Positions 1-10,048 of a stretch of 64,000 nt of DNA are shown here, one piece after another (the first letter of the stretch is position 1; each line of letters opens with the position of its first letter). The stretch is from an uncultured Anaerolineae bacterium (GTDB lineage Bacteria; Chloroflexota; Anaerolineae; Anaerolineales; Villigracilaceae). The translations under genes and the position numbers were made by a program. The stretch is taken from the NCBI GenBank assembly GCA_903875215.1, contig CAIQVH010000016.1, positions 248,001-312,000 of the forward strand. Direction: 5' to 3'. The notes below the pieces were generated by a model. It ran no database searches, was not told the origin of the DNA, and was given only the letters and a program-made list of their open reading frames with translations.

Positions 1-689
1 TCGGGGCCTTTGATGGGGTTGATGCGCCCGAGGAAGAGGATCAGCGGGCAATCGGCGGGCAGGCCCAGGCGTTGACGAAATCCGCCGGGGGCGGGGAGAT
101 TTTTCCGCACGGAGGGGTCGATTCCGTTCGGGATGATTTCTATTTTTTCGGCGGGGATGCCCTGCAGCAGGGCCTGCTGGCGTTCGCTCTCTTGCAGGGC
201 GATCAGTGCGCTGATGTTTTCCAACTCGAGGCGTCTGAAGACCTGGTCGTAGGCGCGTTTGAGCCAGAATGAGCTGACCAGGACCTGCAAGGCACCATGC
301 GGCTGGGTGACGATGGGGATACCTGCCTGGCTGGCTGTTCGCACGGCCGGGATGAATGAGAAACTGCGGTAGCCGTGCAGGTGGACCACATCGAAGCTGG
401 TGATGTTGGCGGCCATGGTGCGCGGCAGGTCGGGCATCCAAAAGGGGCCGAGCACGCCGGGCCACCAGGGCAGGTGCCAGGTGTCAAAATAGACCACGTG
501 GATGCCGTCAATTTCGCGTTCGAAGGTGCCGGGTGCGATTTTGTGTTTTTTGTCGAGCAGGTTGGTGCAGTATACGGTCACTTTGTGTCCGCGCTGTACC
601 AGGCTGGTGCACAGATGGTGGACGACCTTGAGCGGGCCGCCCCAGCTTTCGGCGGGGTAGAAACCCAGGGTGATGTGGAGAATGTTCAT
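1..689 (-). CDS. Glycosyltransferase family 4-like, C-terminus cut by window edge
   Basis: The reverse strand from 689 reads open to the window edge and gives the N-terminal ~229 residues of a GT-B glycosyltransferase. It begins MNILHITLGFYPAESWGGP, typical of GT4 enzymes, with the Gly-Gly loop that binds donor nucleotide-sugar. Further on are VVHLHGYRS, TQPHGAL, EIIPNGID and LILFLGRINPIKGP, which marks the start of the second Rossmann domain. The catalytic EX7E region lies off-window. AGAAAGGA sits upstream of the ATG. The gene starts 16 bp after the polymerase-like gene, so it is probably the next gene of the same polysaccharide operon. Donor and acceptor sugars cannot be told. Confidence 0.85.
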   Translation of the reverse strand, partial: MNILHITLGFYPAESWGGPLKVVHHLCTSLVQRGHKVTVYCTNLLDKKHKIAPGTFEREIDGIHVVYFDTWHLPWWPGVLGPFWMPDLPRTMAANITSFDVVHLHGYRSFSFIPAVRTASQAGIPIVTQPHGALQVLVSSFWLKRAYDQVFRRLELENISALIALQESERQQALLQGIPAEKIEIIPNGIDPSVRKNLPAPGGFRQRLGLPADCPLILFLGRINPIKGP

Positions 690-705
690 CGGGTCGGATC
701 CTTTC

Positions 706-2055
706 TCAGGTTTGCGTTGAATCTTTGCCGTGTGTTGGGGTGGGAGCCAGGTGTTTTGGCGCTGCAATCCACAGCAGGATGGCCGGTATGGCGATGGTTC
801 CGATGACTTGCATGGCCCAGTATTCCTGCCCGGCCCAGAGGATCCACAGGGTACTGATCCAGCAGATGCCGGTGGCTTTGACCAGTAGCGGGCTTTCGGG
901 GCTGAGCATGCCGTCCATTTTGCGGCACAGGTATCCCATCAGCCCGGCGAGCAGGATGACGGCTGGCAGGCCGCCATTATCGTAAAAACTGCCCAGCAGG
1001 CTCCATTTTGCGCCAACCAGGCTGCGGTTGATGGCGGCGTTCAGGATGGGCGGCTGGCTGGCTTGCAGCCAGTTTAGTAAAAAGTATTTTTGGGGGAAGA
1101 ACCGGCTGGGGATAAAACCAAACAGGGAATAATTCAGGAAGGGGATGCCGTAGGTGTACCCGGTGATCGAGTCGCGGATGTAGCTGACCAGGTACCAGGT
1201 CGGCAGCATGGAGGTGTTGTTGTTGGCCAGTTTGGGGCCGATCAGGTCCGGGATTTGGGTGATCAGGGTCATCAGGTCATTGTTGGAGTCGAGGCTGGTG
1301 TGTCCGCGGACGACGAGCAGTGCCGCCAGCAGCAGGATGGCCACCAGGTAGGGGAGCGGGGGCCATTGGCGTTTTTTGAAGACGGTTGTGCTGATGGACA
1401 TGGCAATCAGGAAAGAAATCAGCGCCCAGCGCCCCCAGGCGTCGCCAAGTTTCATGATGACGTAGGTGCCTGTCAACAGGAAGCCAAGCAGGCGGGCAAA
1501 GCGGGAGGGGGAAAGCATGAGCAGAATGGCGGGGATGAACAGGAAAATATGCGCAGAATTCTGATAACCGGTGATATTTCCGGTAAAACGGCCTCCGGCA
1601 GCCACAAAGCGGCCCTGGTCGAGCGCTGCGCTGCCCCCGGTGCGGTAGGTGAGAAAAGAGATTGAAGCCACGACAACGAGCAGGAGGAGGAGAACTTTCA
1701 TCAGCGGGGTGAGGCGGTTGTCGCTGGGGGGCAATTTCCAGGTCACGGGTTGCGCCCGGGTGGTCAGATAGGCTAGGAAAAAGGCGCTCATGCCGATGAT
1801 GGAGACGATCCCGATCCAGGCGCCGCGCTCCAGCCCGCCGGCGATTTGCAGGTTGATGCGGTAGGCGGCCACATTCCATTGGGTGCTGAAGAGTGGGTTA
1901 AGTAAAAAATAGATCCCAAAGGCGGCCCAGGTCCAGAAACCGGATTTGGTCCAGTTGAACAGGCCTTTTTTCAGCATGGGAATGATGAACATGAAGAGCA
2001 CCAGCGCGGTGGCGATGGCCTGGGCGATCAGGAGTTCCCGTAAACTTGAAAACAA
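706..2055 (-). CDS. O-antigen polymerase/ligase-like polytopic membrane protein
   Basis: A ~449-residue protein made almost entirely of hydrophobic segments, with about ten to twelve predicted membrane spans and one larger loop between late spans. This is the usual architecture of Wzy polymerases and WaaL-type ligases. No diagnostic short motif is visible, so the call rests on topology and on its place between a flippase and a glycosyltransferase. I chose a TTG start at 2055 because GGAGG lies five bases before it; an in-frame TTG at 2076 has no such site. It probably polymerises or transfers lipid-linked repeat units in the plasma membrane. Confidence 0.65.
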   Translation of the reverse strand: MFSSLRELLIAQAIATALVLFMFIIPMLKKGLFNWTKSGFWTWAAFGIYFLLNPLFSTQWNVAAYRINLQIAGGLERGAWIGIVSIIGMSAFFLAYLTTRAQPVTWKLPPSDNRLTPLMKVLLLLLVVVASISFLTYRTGGSAALDQGRFVAAGGRFTGNITGYQNSAHIFLFIPAILLMLSPSRFARLLGFLLTGTYVIMKLGDAWGRWALISFLIAMSISTTVFKKRQWPPLPYLVAILLLAALLVVRGHTSLDSNNDLMTLITQIPDLIGPKLANNNTSMLPTWYLVSYIRDSITGYTYGIPFLNYSLFGFIPSRFFPQKYFLLNWLQASQPPILNAAINRSLVGAKWSLLGSFYDNGGLPAVILLAGLMGYLCRKMDGMLSPESPLLVKATGICWISTLWILWAGQEYWAMQVIGTIAIPAILLWIAAPKHLAPTPTHGKDSTQT

Positions 2056-2091
2056 GTCAACCTCCAGTGCTGTCAAGTACCAGGCGGTGAT

Positions 2092-3594
2092 TCATGGGGT
2101 GGCCAGGATGCGGCGCAGGCTGGCCAGCAGTTGGTTCCATAAGGCGCGATTCCAGGCCCAAAGCTGGAAAAAATAGACAGCCGCGCCGCTCAGAATGATT
2201 CCGGCCAGTTTGAGCCAGCCGCTCAGGCCTGCAAAAATTCCTACCTGGTGAGTGAGAAATGAAATGAGGGCGAACATTACCAGCGACATGGCGAGTGGCT
2301 GGCTGAGTGCCAGGATTTGTTCTTTCAGGCTGACGCCCAGGAAGCGGAAGCCCCACAGGATGTTTCCCAATGGGCGCAGCCAGGCCCCGGCGAAGCGCGC
2401 CAGTGTGAAAATGAGTAATCCTTGTGGCGCTGCCAGCCACAGAAGCGGAATCAGAATCAGCAGATTCAGGCCGGAGATTCGGGCTGAAAGTCCGGGTTTG
2501 CCAATGGCCTGGTAGGCGCTGTCGTTCAAATTCCACAGGCTGCCCAGCCCGGGCATGAATACCAAAATACCGACCACCTGGGCCAGATTGGGCCACTTAT
2601 CTGTGTACAGTAACGAAATGGCCGGCGCGGCGATGGCTGCCAGCCCAAACACGATTGGAAAGAGCAGTGTGCTGGTCAGGCGCTGCAAGCCGAGCAGGCT
2701 TTTGCCGACTTCCTGTACTTCTCCCTGGATTTTGCAGAAGGTGGGGTAGGCCACATCGGAAAGTGATGCAGCCAGAAAGGAGGGGATGATGGTGGCAATA
2801 TTGTAGCCCAGCGCATATACGCCCAGGCCCTGTATGCTCAGAAAGATCCCGGCAATGACGTTATCGGCATAGGTGAAGAGCCATTCCTGAAAGCCGGAAA
2901 CCATGACCCACAGGCTGAATTTCAGCATCGAAATCAGCAACCCCCAATTTTGCACTGGCACTGGCCGCCAGGGTTCCCCTTTCCACGCAAACCAGATGCT
3001 GACGCTGATCCCGAGCAGTTGGCCCCCGATCACTGACCACGCGCCGCAGCCGAGCAAGGCCAGGATCACCGAGAATATGGCCTGGCTGATCAGGAAGGAG
3101 GAATAAACCCAGAAGAGGCGGTCGAACTCCATGTTGCGGCGCATAAGCGCCTTGGGAACGACCATGGTGCTGGTCAGGATCAGGCTGAAAGAGGCGAGGC
3201 GGATGATATTGGTGACCTGTGGATTGTGGTATAGGGCCGCAATCCCGGGAGCGAAAATCCATATTGCAGCGCAGAGCAGGCCGGCCATGCTCAGGCTGAC
3301 CCAAAGGATGATCGAAGCGCATTCAGCGAGTGACTCGGTGGTGCGGATGAGCGCTTTGCCCAGGCCCATATCGATGACGATTTGCGCCAGGGCAATGACA
3401 AAGGTGGAAATGGCCACCAGGCCAAAATCGGCGGGGGTTAAGATGGCCGCCAGGATGATGGTCGAGAAGGGGGTGACCAGGCGCGGAACCACGTTGTAGA
3501 GAATGGACCATTTCACCGAGTGGGCGGCCTGGGTGTAGAGTTTCTTATGATCGGGCTGGACCTGATCGGCTGTGATATCAGCAGGCAGGGTCAT
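2092..3594 (-). CDS. Polysaccharide flippase, Wzx/MOP superfamily
   Basis: A 500-residue membrane protein with about fourteen hydrophobic spans. The N-terminal stretch SVKWSILYNVVPRLVTPFST followed by ILTPADFGLVAI is typical of lipopolysaccharide-repeat exporters of the Wzx/WzxC type. It should flip undecaprenyl-linked oligosaccharide across the membrane. The open frame extends further upstream, but the ATG at 3594 forms an ATGA overlap with the stop of the deacetylase gene, which fixes the likely start and indicates translational coupling. It is followed 36 bp later by the polymerase-like gene of the same cluster. Confidence 0.85.
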   Translation of the reverse strand: MTLPADITADQVQPDHKKLYTQAAHSVKWSILYNVVPRLVTPFSTIILAAILTPADFGLVAISTFVIALAQIVIDMGLGKALIRTTESLAECASIILWVSLSMAGLLCAAIWIFAPGIAALYHNPQVTNIIRLASFSLILTSTMVVPKALMRRNMEFDRLFWVYSSFLISQAIFSVILALLGCGAWSVIGGQLLGISVSIWFAWKGEPWRPVPVQNWGLLISMLKFSLWVMVSGFQEWLFTYADNVIAGIFLSIQGLGVYALGYNIATIIPSFLAASLSDVAYPTFCKIQGEVQEVGKSLLGLQRLTSTLLFPIVFGLAAIAAPAISLLYTDKWPNLAQVVGILVFMPGLGSLWNLNDSAYQAIGKPGLSARISGLNLLILIPLLWLAAPQGLLIFTLARFAGAWLRPLGNILWGFRFLGVSLKEQILALSQPLAMSLVMFALISFLTHQVGIFAGLSGWLKLAGIILSGAAVYFFQLWAWNRALWNQLLASLRRILATP

Positions 3595-4469
3595 TCGGGT
3601 TCTCTTTGTAGTTGGGCATAGGAGTTGGCTTCCATGTTTCCATTGAGAAAGTAGGTGATGTGCGCAATGGGCCACTGGACTTCAAAATGATGGCGGGGGA
3701 TGCTGAAAATTGGGGTCTTCTCAGGCGCGATTGCGCCACGGAAAGCGCCGAAGCAGGCTTTGTATCCGGCTGAGCGGACATGATCAAGCGATAGCGGGTC
3801 TGCGTCGGCCCGGCTGCCAAACGGCCAGGAGATGTACTTGCATTCCCGCCCGAGGTTGGATTCAAGCTGGTGTTTTGATCCTGCAATTTCATCGGCCAGA
3901 CGCAGCGGGTTGCTGGAAATTTCTGACAAACGGGCATGTGTCTTGGTGTGGGAGCCGATTTCATATCCGGCTGCTGCCATTTCCTTGAGATCGTCCCAGC
4001 GCAGCATTTCTACCGGTTTTCGATAATGCGTGGTTACCAGGCAATAGCGTTGGGTTGTTTCCCAGTCGGCGCTGATTATGGCGGAGGGCACGAAGAAGAT
4101 GGCCGGCACCTGCTCGCGTTGCAGGATGGGCAGCGCATTGGTAAAGTTATTGCGAAAACCGTCGTCAAATGAGAGATGAAAGTAGCGGGCGTCAATGCGT
4201 TGTCGGCCTGCCAGCATGTCCAGGCAAGTATCGGTATCCACAAAGGTGCCCACCTTCTTCAACCTGGTTAAGATGGCTGCAAATTGCTCTTTCTGGTCGT
4301 CGAAAACATAGTGACAATACAGGCAGCGCAGTGAATTTTCTGCGCCGGGTTGCCCGGTTAGCGCCAGGGCAGAAACCATCAGGTTGCGCAGGTTTTTGCG
4401 GAGATGGCCTTTCAGCCCGTAGGGCTGTTGGGCGGCTTTTTTCCACTGGGTGGCATATTCCTCGTGCAT
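3591..4469 (-). CDS. Polysaccharide deacetylase (carbohydrate esterase 4)
   Basis: A 292-residue NodB-homology protein. FHLSFDDGFRNNF carries the catalytic-base and metal-binding Asp pair, SHTKTHARLSEI gives the two metal-binding His, and SWPFGSRADAD corresponds to the third motif. These enzymes remove acetyl groups from N-acetylated sugars in a metal-dependent reaction. The start at 4469 is preceded by GAGGAG; upstream in-frame codons run into the previous gene. Its stop overlaps the flippase start by four bases. In this context it probably trims acetyl groups from an intermediate or exported polysaccharide. Confidence 0.9.
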   Translation of the reverse strand: MHEEYATQWKKAAQQPYGLKGHLRKNLRNLMVSALALTGQPGAENSLRCLYCHYVFDDQKEQFAAILTRLKKVGTFVDTDTCLDMLAGRQRIDARYFHLSFDDGFRNNFTNALPILQREQVPAIFFVPSAIISADWETTQRYCLVTTHYRKPVEMLRWDDLKEMAAAGYEIGSHTKTHARLSEISSNPLRLADEIAGSKHQLESNLGRECKYISWPFGSRADADPLSLDHVRSAGYKACFGAFRGAIAPEKTPIFSIPRHHFEVQWPIAHITYFLNGNMEANSYAQLQREPE

Positions 4470-4494
4470 CAAACTCCTCGCTTTTGAAGCAGAA

Positions 4495-5196
4495 TTAAAC
4501 TCTGGCCGCATACGGCGCCAGGCGTTTGAGGGCCTCCTCCAAAACAGTCTGTGGGGAGGCTCCGGCTGCCTCGATGTGAAGTATTTCGGGGCCATGTGGT
4601 ATGGCCGCCAGGGTGTTGATCGCCTGCTCTTGGGCTGCGGCCATTTTTGTCAGCAACTCAAGCGCCTCGGCATCCGAATAAATCTCCCAGGCGCGGTCGC
4701 GGCTGCGCAGGCGTGGAAGCAGGTCGCGGGTGGGGATCCGCAGTTGGATGATCAGGTTCAGCGTCTGGGCCCAGGTCATGTACATGGTTTGCCACCAGGT
4801 TTCCACCGCCTGGCTGCGTACATATTCCGAGCCGAATCCGCGCAGCCAGGCCAGTAAGGTGACGGCTCCCTCATCCAGCAGGAGCAGGGCGGGCGGGTGG
4901 GTGCTTTTTCCGCGTAGGTCGTGGTGCCAGCCGTGCAGAATCAGCATGGAGACCATGTCGCGCGCGGTCAACCAGCTGCCATGCGGCCCGCGCGGCAGGG
5001 TGGGCAGCAGCGGCAGCAGCCGCAATCCGTTTTTTAGAAAGAAGGGCAGGCAGCGGACTCTGCGATAGTAGGGGAAGTTTTCCACCCGGTTATGGGGCAG
5101 GGCCCGACGCAGGCTGGCCGCCAGCGTGCTTTTACCGGAGCCTGGCGGGCCGACAATTTCGATGATCCTGGTTTCCTGGCTCATGCCGTTTTCCAT
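4495..5196 (-). CDS. P-loop nucleotide-binding protein, kinase-like
   Basis: About 233 residues. A clear Walker A motif, GPPGSGKST, lies near the N-terminus, and LLLLDEGAVTLLAWL in the middle looks like a Walker B or thymidylate-kinase-like DE region. Basic segments such as RLRSRDRAWEIY could form a lid. It resembles nucleotide or sugar kinases found in polysaccharide loci, but I do not recognise the subfamily. The start is uncertain: ATG codons at 5229, 5196 and 5184 are all possible, and none has a convincing ribosome site. It is the first gene of the polysaccharide operon seen here, just after a terminator for the preceding gene. Confidence 0.65.
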   Translation of the reverse strand: MENGMSQETRIIEIVGPPGSGKSTLAASLRRALPHNRVENFPYYRRVRCLPFFLKNGLRLLPLLPTLPRGPHGSWLTARDMVSMLILHGWHHDLRGKSTHPPALLLLDEGAVTLLAWLRGFGSEYVRSQAVETWWQTMYMTWAQTLNLIIQLRIPTRDLLPRLRSRDRAWEIYSDAEALELLTKMAAAQEQAINTLAAIPHGPEILHIEAAGASPQTVLEEALKRLAPYAARV

Positions 5197-5259
5197 TTCC
5201 CCGCTGGAAGCATCTTTTCCTCCCTGCATGATAGATGCGCTATAAATTAATCCTGAAAA

Positions 5260-5295
5260 CAAAAGCCCCGTTGACCAATCCAAACGGGGCTTTGA
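5260..5295 (-). terminator. Rho-independent terminator after the VOC gene
   Basis: The inverted repeat AAAGCCCCGTT / AACGGGGCTTT with a short loop is followed on the reverse strand by TTTTGTTTT. It lies downstream of the VOC gene and separates the mutase operon from the polysaccharide operon. Confidence 0.8.
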
Positions 5296-5383
5296 CCTGC
5301 TAAGTTCACTTTTTTGCCCCGTCGTTCACCAACGTCTCTGCCGGAATAACCCTGCAGATTTGTAAGGAAATTATAGCACAAAA

Positions 5384-5809
5384 CTATTTGGAAAGGCGCT
5401 GGTTAAACTCCACCTTTTCGCCATCCGGGCCGCGGATGGCGAAAAATTTGACCCCATGTTCCCAAAAAGGCAGAAAAACCGGCGCGTCCTTTTCCAAAAC
5501 TTCAAACCCGGCCGCGGTGATCTCGCGGAAGGCCTGCTCAATATCGGCCACATCCAATGCCACATGATCCCAATGACCCTCTGCCCGCCCGGCGATTTCG
5601 TGGCGCTGCCCCTCGGGCAATTCGTAAAGTTCAATCGTCAGTCCGCCCTGTTCCAGCATCGCGACGCGGATCTGGCCTTCGGCCCGTTGCAGGTCGGTGC
5701 GCAGGGTGGTGATGAAGCCAAAGTTCTCGTAGAAGCCTTGCGAGCGTTCGAGGTTGGTCACCGGCAGGCCCAGGTGTTGCAGGCCGCGCAGATTGTTTTC
5801 CAGCAGCAT
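5384..5809 (-). CDS. VOC superfamily protein, possible methylmalonyl-CoA epimerase or glyoxalase-like
   Basis: A 141-residue protein with two beta-alpha-beta-beta-beta modules. Candidate metal ligands sit at the usual places: His in LQHLGLPV, Glu in TIELYEL, His in DHVALDV and Glu in KVEFNQ. It starts 15 bp after the mutase gene with GGAGG before the ATG, so both are on one transcript. Methylmalonyl-CoA epimerases are VOC proteins of this length, and the position behind the mutase supports that role. The sequence is not a clear match to the epimerase signature, so a glyoxalase or dioxygenase-like activity remains possible. Confidence 0.7.
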   Translation of the reverse strand: MLLENNLRGLQHLGLPVTNLERSQGFYENFGFITTLRTDLQRAEGQIRVAMLEQGGLTIELYELPEGQRHEIAGRAEGHWDHVALDVADIEQAFREITAAGFEVLEKDAPVFLPFWEHGVKFFAIRGPDGEKVEFNQRLSK

Positions 5810-5824
5810 GGGTTTTCCTCCGGG

Positions 5825-7477
5825 TTAGAAGCTGGGCGTCTGATATTCGCCCCACACTTCGCGCAGCGAGTTGCAGATTTCGCCGAGCGTCAGCCCATGG
5901 TTGACACCTTCGATAAAGAGCGGCATCAAATTTTCGTGGGAACGCGCGACCGATTCGATCCTGGAACGCAGTTCTGCTACTTTTGCCTGATCACGGCTGG
6001 AACGGAACTGACGCAGCCGGGCGCGCGCTTCCGTTTCGATGGCCGGGTCAATACTCTGGCGTTCGAGCGCCACTGGTTCGCGCGTCTGGAACTGGTTGAC
6101 GCCCACCACGACTTCCTCGCCTTTTTCGATCGCCATTTGCGTGGCATAAGCCGCGTTTTGGATCTCATTTTGCTGGTAGCCCTGTTCGATTCCGGCCAGG
6201 GCACCGCCCAGCCCGTCGATGCGGGAGATGTATTCGCTGGCGCGTTTTTCTATTTCGTCGGTCAGCTGTTCGATGAGATATGAGCCCGCCAGCGGGTCGA
6301 TTGAATCGGCGGCGCCAGATTCGTAGGCGATGATCTGCTGGGTGCGCAGGGCAACGCGGACGGATTTTTCGGTCGGCAGCCACAGGGCTTCATCCATCGA
6401 ATTGGTGTGCAGTGACTGCGTCCCGCCCAGTACGGCTGCCAGGGCTTGCAGGGTGACGCGCACCACGTTATTTTCGGGCTGTTGGGCTGTCAGTGTGGAA
6501 CCGGCGGTTTGGGTGTGGAAGCGCAGCTGCCAGCTGGATGGTTTTTGCGCACCAAATCGTTCGCGCATGATCCGGGCCCACATCCGCCGTGCGGCGCGGA
6601 ATTTGGCCACTTCCTCCAGTACGTGATTGTGGGCGTTGAAGAAAAAGGAGAGCTGCCCGGCAAAATCATCAATCTTTAGGCCGGCTTGCAGCGCCGCTTC
6701 GACATAGGCGATGGCATTGGCCAGGGTGAAGGCGATTTCCTGGGCGGCGGTGGAGCCGGCTTCGCGGATGTGGTAGCCGGAGATGGAGATGGTGTTCCAG
6801 TTGGGGATTTCGCGTGCGCAGTAGGAGAAGATGTCGGTGATCAGGCGCATGGAGGGCGCTGGCGGGAAGATGTAGGTGCCGCGGGCGATGTATTCTTTCA
6901 GAATATCATTTTGGATGGTGCCGCGCAGGGCCTGGGGTTCCACGCCCTGGCGCCGGGCGACGGCGATGTACATGGCCAGCAGGACGCCCGCCGGGGCGTT
7001 GATGGTCATGCTGGTGGAGACTTTGTCGAGTGGAATCTGGTCAAAGAGGGTGGCCATGTCTTCGATGGAGGAGATCGAGACACCGACTTTGCCGACTTCG
7101 CCGAGCGCCATGGGGTCGTCGGCGTCGTAGCCGATTTGCGTGGGCAGGTCGAAGGCGACCGAGAGCCCGGTCTGCCCGGCGTTGAGCAGGTAGCGGTAGC
7201 GCTGGTTGGATTCGGCGGCGGTGGAGAATCCTGCGTACTGGCGCATCGTCCACAGACGGCCGCGGTACATGGTCGGCTGGACGCCGCGCGTGAAGGGGTA
7301 TTCGCCAGGGAAGCCTAATTTTTCCATGTACTCGGGATCTTCATGGGTCGGGATGAGTACGGGTGGCAGTTCCATGCCGGAGGTGGTGATGAATTTTGCC
7401 TTGCGCTCGGGGAATTTCTCGATGGATTTTTTGTGGGTGGTTTCTCGCCAGCGTTGATATTGTTCCTGTTGGGTCAT
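5825..7477 (-). CDS. Methylmalonyl-CoA mutase, large (catalytic) subunit
   Basis: A 550-residue protein covering only the TIM-barrel catalytic domain, with no C-terminal B12-binding domain. This is the two-gene form in which a small cobalamin-binding protein is separate. [18 protein letters not shown] and [18 protein letters not shown] are characteristic. Tyr81 and Arg199 (in [10 protein letters not shown]) match the residues of methylmalonyl-CoA mutases, whereas isobutyryl-CoA mutases have Phe and Gln there. It interconverts methylmalonyl-CoA and succinyl-CoA. I chose the ATG at 7477, preceded by GAGG; the frame is open further but unlike the family. No small subunit is in the window. Confidence 0.9.
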   Translation of the reverse strand: MTQQEQYQRWRETTHKKSIEKFPERKAKFITTSGMELPPVLIPTHEDPEYMEKLGFPGEYPFTRGVQPTMYRGRLWTMRQYAGFSTAAESNQRYRYLLNAGQTGLSVAFDLPTQIGYDADDPMALGEVGKVGVSISSIEDMATLFDQIPLDKVSTSMTINAPAGVLLAMYIAVARRQGVEPQALRGTIQNDILKEYIARGTYIFPPAPSMRLITDIFSYCAREIPNWNTISISGYHIREAGSTAAQEIAFTLANAIAYVEAALQAGLKIDDFAGQLSFFFNAHNHVLEEVAKFRAARRMWARIMRERFGAQKPSSWQLRFHTQTAGSTLTAQQPENNVVRVTLQALAAVLGGTQSLHTNSMDEALWLPTEKSVRVALRTQQIIAYESGAADSIDPLAGSYLIEQLTDEIEKRASEYISRIDGLGGALAGIEQGYQQNEIQNAAYATQMAIEKGEEVVVGVNQFQTREPVALERQSIDPAIETEARARLRQFRSSRDQAKVAELRSRIESVARSHENLMPLFIEGVNHGLTLGEICNSLREVWGEYQTPSF

Positions 7478-7583
7478 AAAGCCTCGATTTCCCGCCGGGC
7501 GGGAGGGGAAGGGTGAGCGTTGCCGGGTGAATTTTATCTTAACTCGCAGGGCGGCGTTGGGCGGCTGCGAGAGGTAACGTGAG

Positions 7584-7589
7584 TATAAT
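7584..7589 (+). promoter_or_regulatory. -10 hexamer TATAAT for the MFS gene
   Basis: A perfect TATAAT lies 30 bp before the ATG of the MFS gene, in the intergenic space shared with the divergent mutase operon. No good -35 hexamer at 16-18 bp is visible. Confidence 0.45.
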
Positions 7590-7618
7590 GCATCCATTCT
7601 TGTTGAAAGGATTTTTGT

Positions 7619-8818
7619 ATGAACTTGTTTGCTCGGATTAAACAAGCGCCGCGCGAATTGGGTCTGTTCATGGTTGCCGTGTTGGTGCTTGGCATGGCGT
7701 TTAGCATGATGGATGCGACGTTTAATAATTTTTTGAACGATAAATTTGCCCTGACGGGTTTTCAGCGTTCCTTTTTGGAATTTCCACGCGAACTGCCCGG
7801 GTTTTTGGTTGTTTTTGTTTCGGCGGCGCTGTCGTTTTTATGTTCGCGCCGCCTGAGCGTGGTGGCGATGATCCTGGGCGCGCTGGGCGTCTTTTTAATC
7901 GGGTTCGCCTCGTCGAGTTATGGGGTGATGGTGATCTGGCTGTTCATTTACAGCATGGGAAATCATCTCTTTATGCCGCTCTCTTCGACGATCGGCATGG
8001 AGCTGGCCCATGCCGGGCAGGATGGCCGCCGGTTGGGGCAGTTGAACTCGATCCGCAACCTGGCGGCGGTGCTGGGAAGTTTCATCGTCGTCCTGAGTTT
8101 CCGCTACCTTGGCTTTACCTTTCGCAATACCTTTGCCATTGCCGCCGGCCTGCTCTGCCTGGCCGCCATCCTGATCTATGCCATGACCCCTGAGCAGACC
8201 GTTTCTCGCCGTGGATACCTGCAACTGCACAAGGAATACCGCCTGTTTTACTGGCTCAATGTCCTTTCGGGGGCGCGCAAACAGCTCTTTATCACCTTTG
8301 CGCCCTGGGTGCTGGTCAGCATTTTTCAGCAGCCGACGCAAACCATGGCCACGCTGTACACGCTCGGCGGCGTGATTGGGATCTTGTTCCAGCCGCTCTT
8401 GGGCCGCGCGATAGATCATTGGGGCGAGCGGTTTGTCCTTTCGGCAGAAGCGGTGGTGCTGGTTTTTGTCTGTTTTGGCTATGGGTTTGCCAAATTCCTG
8501 TTCTCTGCCGATACGGCTTTCCTGGTGGTTTGCGCCTGCTTCCTGCTGGATCAGATGATTTTTTCGGTCAGCATGGCGCGTGCCACTTACATGAAGAAAA
8601 TTGCCCGCCAGCCTGCCGATATCCAGCCCGCGCTGACCGCCGCGGTGACGATTGATCACGTCTTCTCCATCTCTGCGGCCCTGCTCGGCGGCCTGATCTG
8701 GAACACCTTCGGGTTTCAATATGTTTTCCTGATGGGCGCGGTGCTGGCCGTCATCAATTTTTTCACTGCCAGGCAGGTGCGCCTGCCAGCTGAGCAGACT
8801 GAACTGAACGCCGCCTGA
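7619..8818 (+). CDS. Major facilitator superfamily transporter
   Basis: A 399-residue protein with twelve predicted membrane spans in two six-span halves. The central cytoplasmic loop falls around residues 185-215. A loop between spans 2 and 3 ([13 protein letters not shown]) corresponds to the MFS loop with basic residues. AAAGGA precedes the ATG. The substrate cannot be inferred. It is followed two bases later by the antiporter gene, so the three plus-strand genes from here to 10414 form an operon. Confidence 0.85.
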   Translation: MNLFARIKQAPRELGLFMVAVLVLGMAFSMMDATFNNFLNDKFALTGFQRSFLEFPRELPGFLVVFVSAALSFLCSRRLSVVAMILGALGVFLIGFASSSYGVMVIWLFIYSMGNHLFMPLSSTIGMELAHAGQDGRRLGQLNSIRNLAAVLGSFIVVLSFRYLGFTFRNTFAIAAGLLCLAAILIYAMTPEQTVSRRGYLQLHKEYRLFYWLNVLSGARKQLFITFAPWVLVSIFQQPTQTMATLYTLGGVIGILFQPLLGRAIDHWGERFVLSAEAVVLVFVCFGYGFAKFLFSADTAFLVVCACFLLDQMIFSVSMARATYMKKIARQPADIQPALTAAVTIDHVFSISAALLGGLIWNTFGFQYVFLMGAVLAVINFFTARQVRLPAEQTELNAA

Positions 8819-8820
8819 CG

Positions 8821-10044
8821 GTGGGACTCGTGACACCCTTTTTGCAGCTCTCCTTTCTCCTCGCCGTAATCCTGCTGGCTGCCAAGCTGGCGGGGTATCT
8901 GGCTGTGCGCCTGCATCAGCCCTCCGTGCTGGGAGAAATGCTGGCGGGGATTTTACTTGGCCCATCCCTGCTTAACCTGCTGCATCTCCCGCTGATTGAC
9001 GATGCTGCGCTGGCTGAAACCGTTTCCCAGCTCGGGCAGGTTGGGGTGTTGCTGTTATTGTTCCTGGCCGGGTTGGAATTACACATTGCCGATTTGCGCC
9101 GCTCGCTGCGGGCTTCGGCACTGGCCGGGACGTTGGGCGCTGTCCTGTCCATCCTGTTGGGGGGGGCAACTGGGCTTTATTTTGGTCTGGGGCCACTGCC
9201 TGCGCTTTTTCTCGGGCTGACGCTGGGCGCTTCCTCGGTCAGCATTTCGGCGCAGACGCTGCTGGAGCTTAAATCACTCAAATCGCGGGTCGGGTTGAGC
9301 CTGCTCGGCGCGGCGGTTTTTGATGACGTGCTGGTCATTTTTTTGCTTTCTGCTTTTTTCGCCCTGACCTCCAGCAGCGCTGGGTGGGCCAATCTGCTGC
9401 TGGTTTTTGGGCGGATGGGTTTGTTTTTTGCCCTGGCGCTGGCTTTTGGCCTGTGGCTGCTGCCGTGGCTGGTGAAATGGGTACGCAATTTACCTGTCAG
9501 CCAGGGTGTACTCACTTTGGCGATTGTAGTCGCCCTCGGCTATGCCCTGGCTGCGGAACTGCTCGGCGGTATGGCGGCAATTACTGGCGCATTCCTGGCC
9601 GGGTTGATGTTTGCTCGCTCGCCCGAGAAGGAAACCCTTGAGCCGCGCTTGCATGCGCTGGCCTATGGGTTCTTCGTGCCGATTTTTTTTGTGAATATCG
9701 GCCTGTCGGTCGATCTTTTCTCGCTCGGCGGGAATTTGGAGCTGGCGCTGCTGGTTATTTTTTCGGCGCTGATTGGCAAGCTGGCCGGAGCCGGGCTGGG
9801 CGGACGCCTGGCTGGCCTGACCTGGCGTGAGAGCCTGCAACTGGGGGTGGGCATGGTGCCGCGCGCCGAGGTCAGCCTGATTGCGGGCAGCGCGGGAGTG
9901 GCAGCCGGCCTGCTGGGTGCGCGTGAATTTTCGGCGTTGGTGGCGATGGTGCTGGCTTGCACCCTGGCGGCTCCGCCGTTGTTGCGGCTGCTTTTCCATG
10001 CGCCGGCCAGGCCGGTGGTTCTGAATCAATCCAAACAGGAGTGA
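8821..10044 (+). CDS. Cation:proton antiporter, CPA2 family (KefB/NapA-like membrane domain)
   Basis: A 407-residue protein with 12-13 spans and no C-terminal TrkA/RCK domain. LHQPSVLGEMLAGILLGPSLL is the conserved first-helix pair of the family. AAVFDDVLVIFLL holds the paired Asp of the ion-binding site, and GMVPRAEVSLI the conserved Arg-Ala-Glu. It should exchange Na+ or K+ for protons. The start is either GTG at 8821 or GTG at 8830; neither has a strong ribosome site. The next gene encodes a P-II-like protein whose start overlaps the antiporter's end region by only a few bases, which suggests a regulatory pair. Confidence 0.85.
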   Translation: MGLVTPFLQLSFLLAVILLAAKLAGYLAVRLHQPSVLGEMLAGILLGPSLLNLLHLPLIDDAALAETVSQLGQVGVLLLLFLAGLELHIADLRRSLRASALAGTLGAVLSILLGGATGLYFGLGPLPALFLGLTLGASSVSISAQTLLELKSLKSRVGLSLLGAAVFDDVLVIFLLSAFFALTSSSAGWANLLLVFGRMGLFFALALAFGLWLLPWLVKWVRNLPVSQGVLTLAIVVALGYALAAELLGGMAAITGAFLAGLMFARSPEKETLEPRLHALAYGFFVPIFFVNIGLSVDLFSLGGNLELALLVIFSALIGKLAGAGLGGRLAGLTWRESLQLGVGMVPRAEVSLIAGSAGVAAGLLGAREFSALVAMVLACTLAAPPLLRLLFHAPARPVVLNQSKQE

Positions 10045-10048
10045 AGTG

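Noticed and set aside
5456-6283. Long plus-strand frame opposite the VOC and mutase genes
   Set aside because: It is antisense to two genes with clear family motifs, lacks a ribosome site and has unlikely composition.
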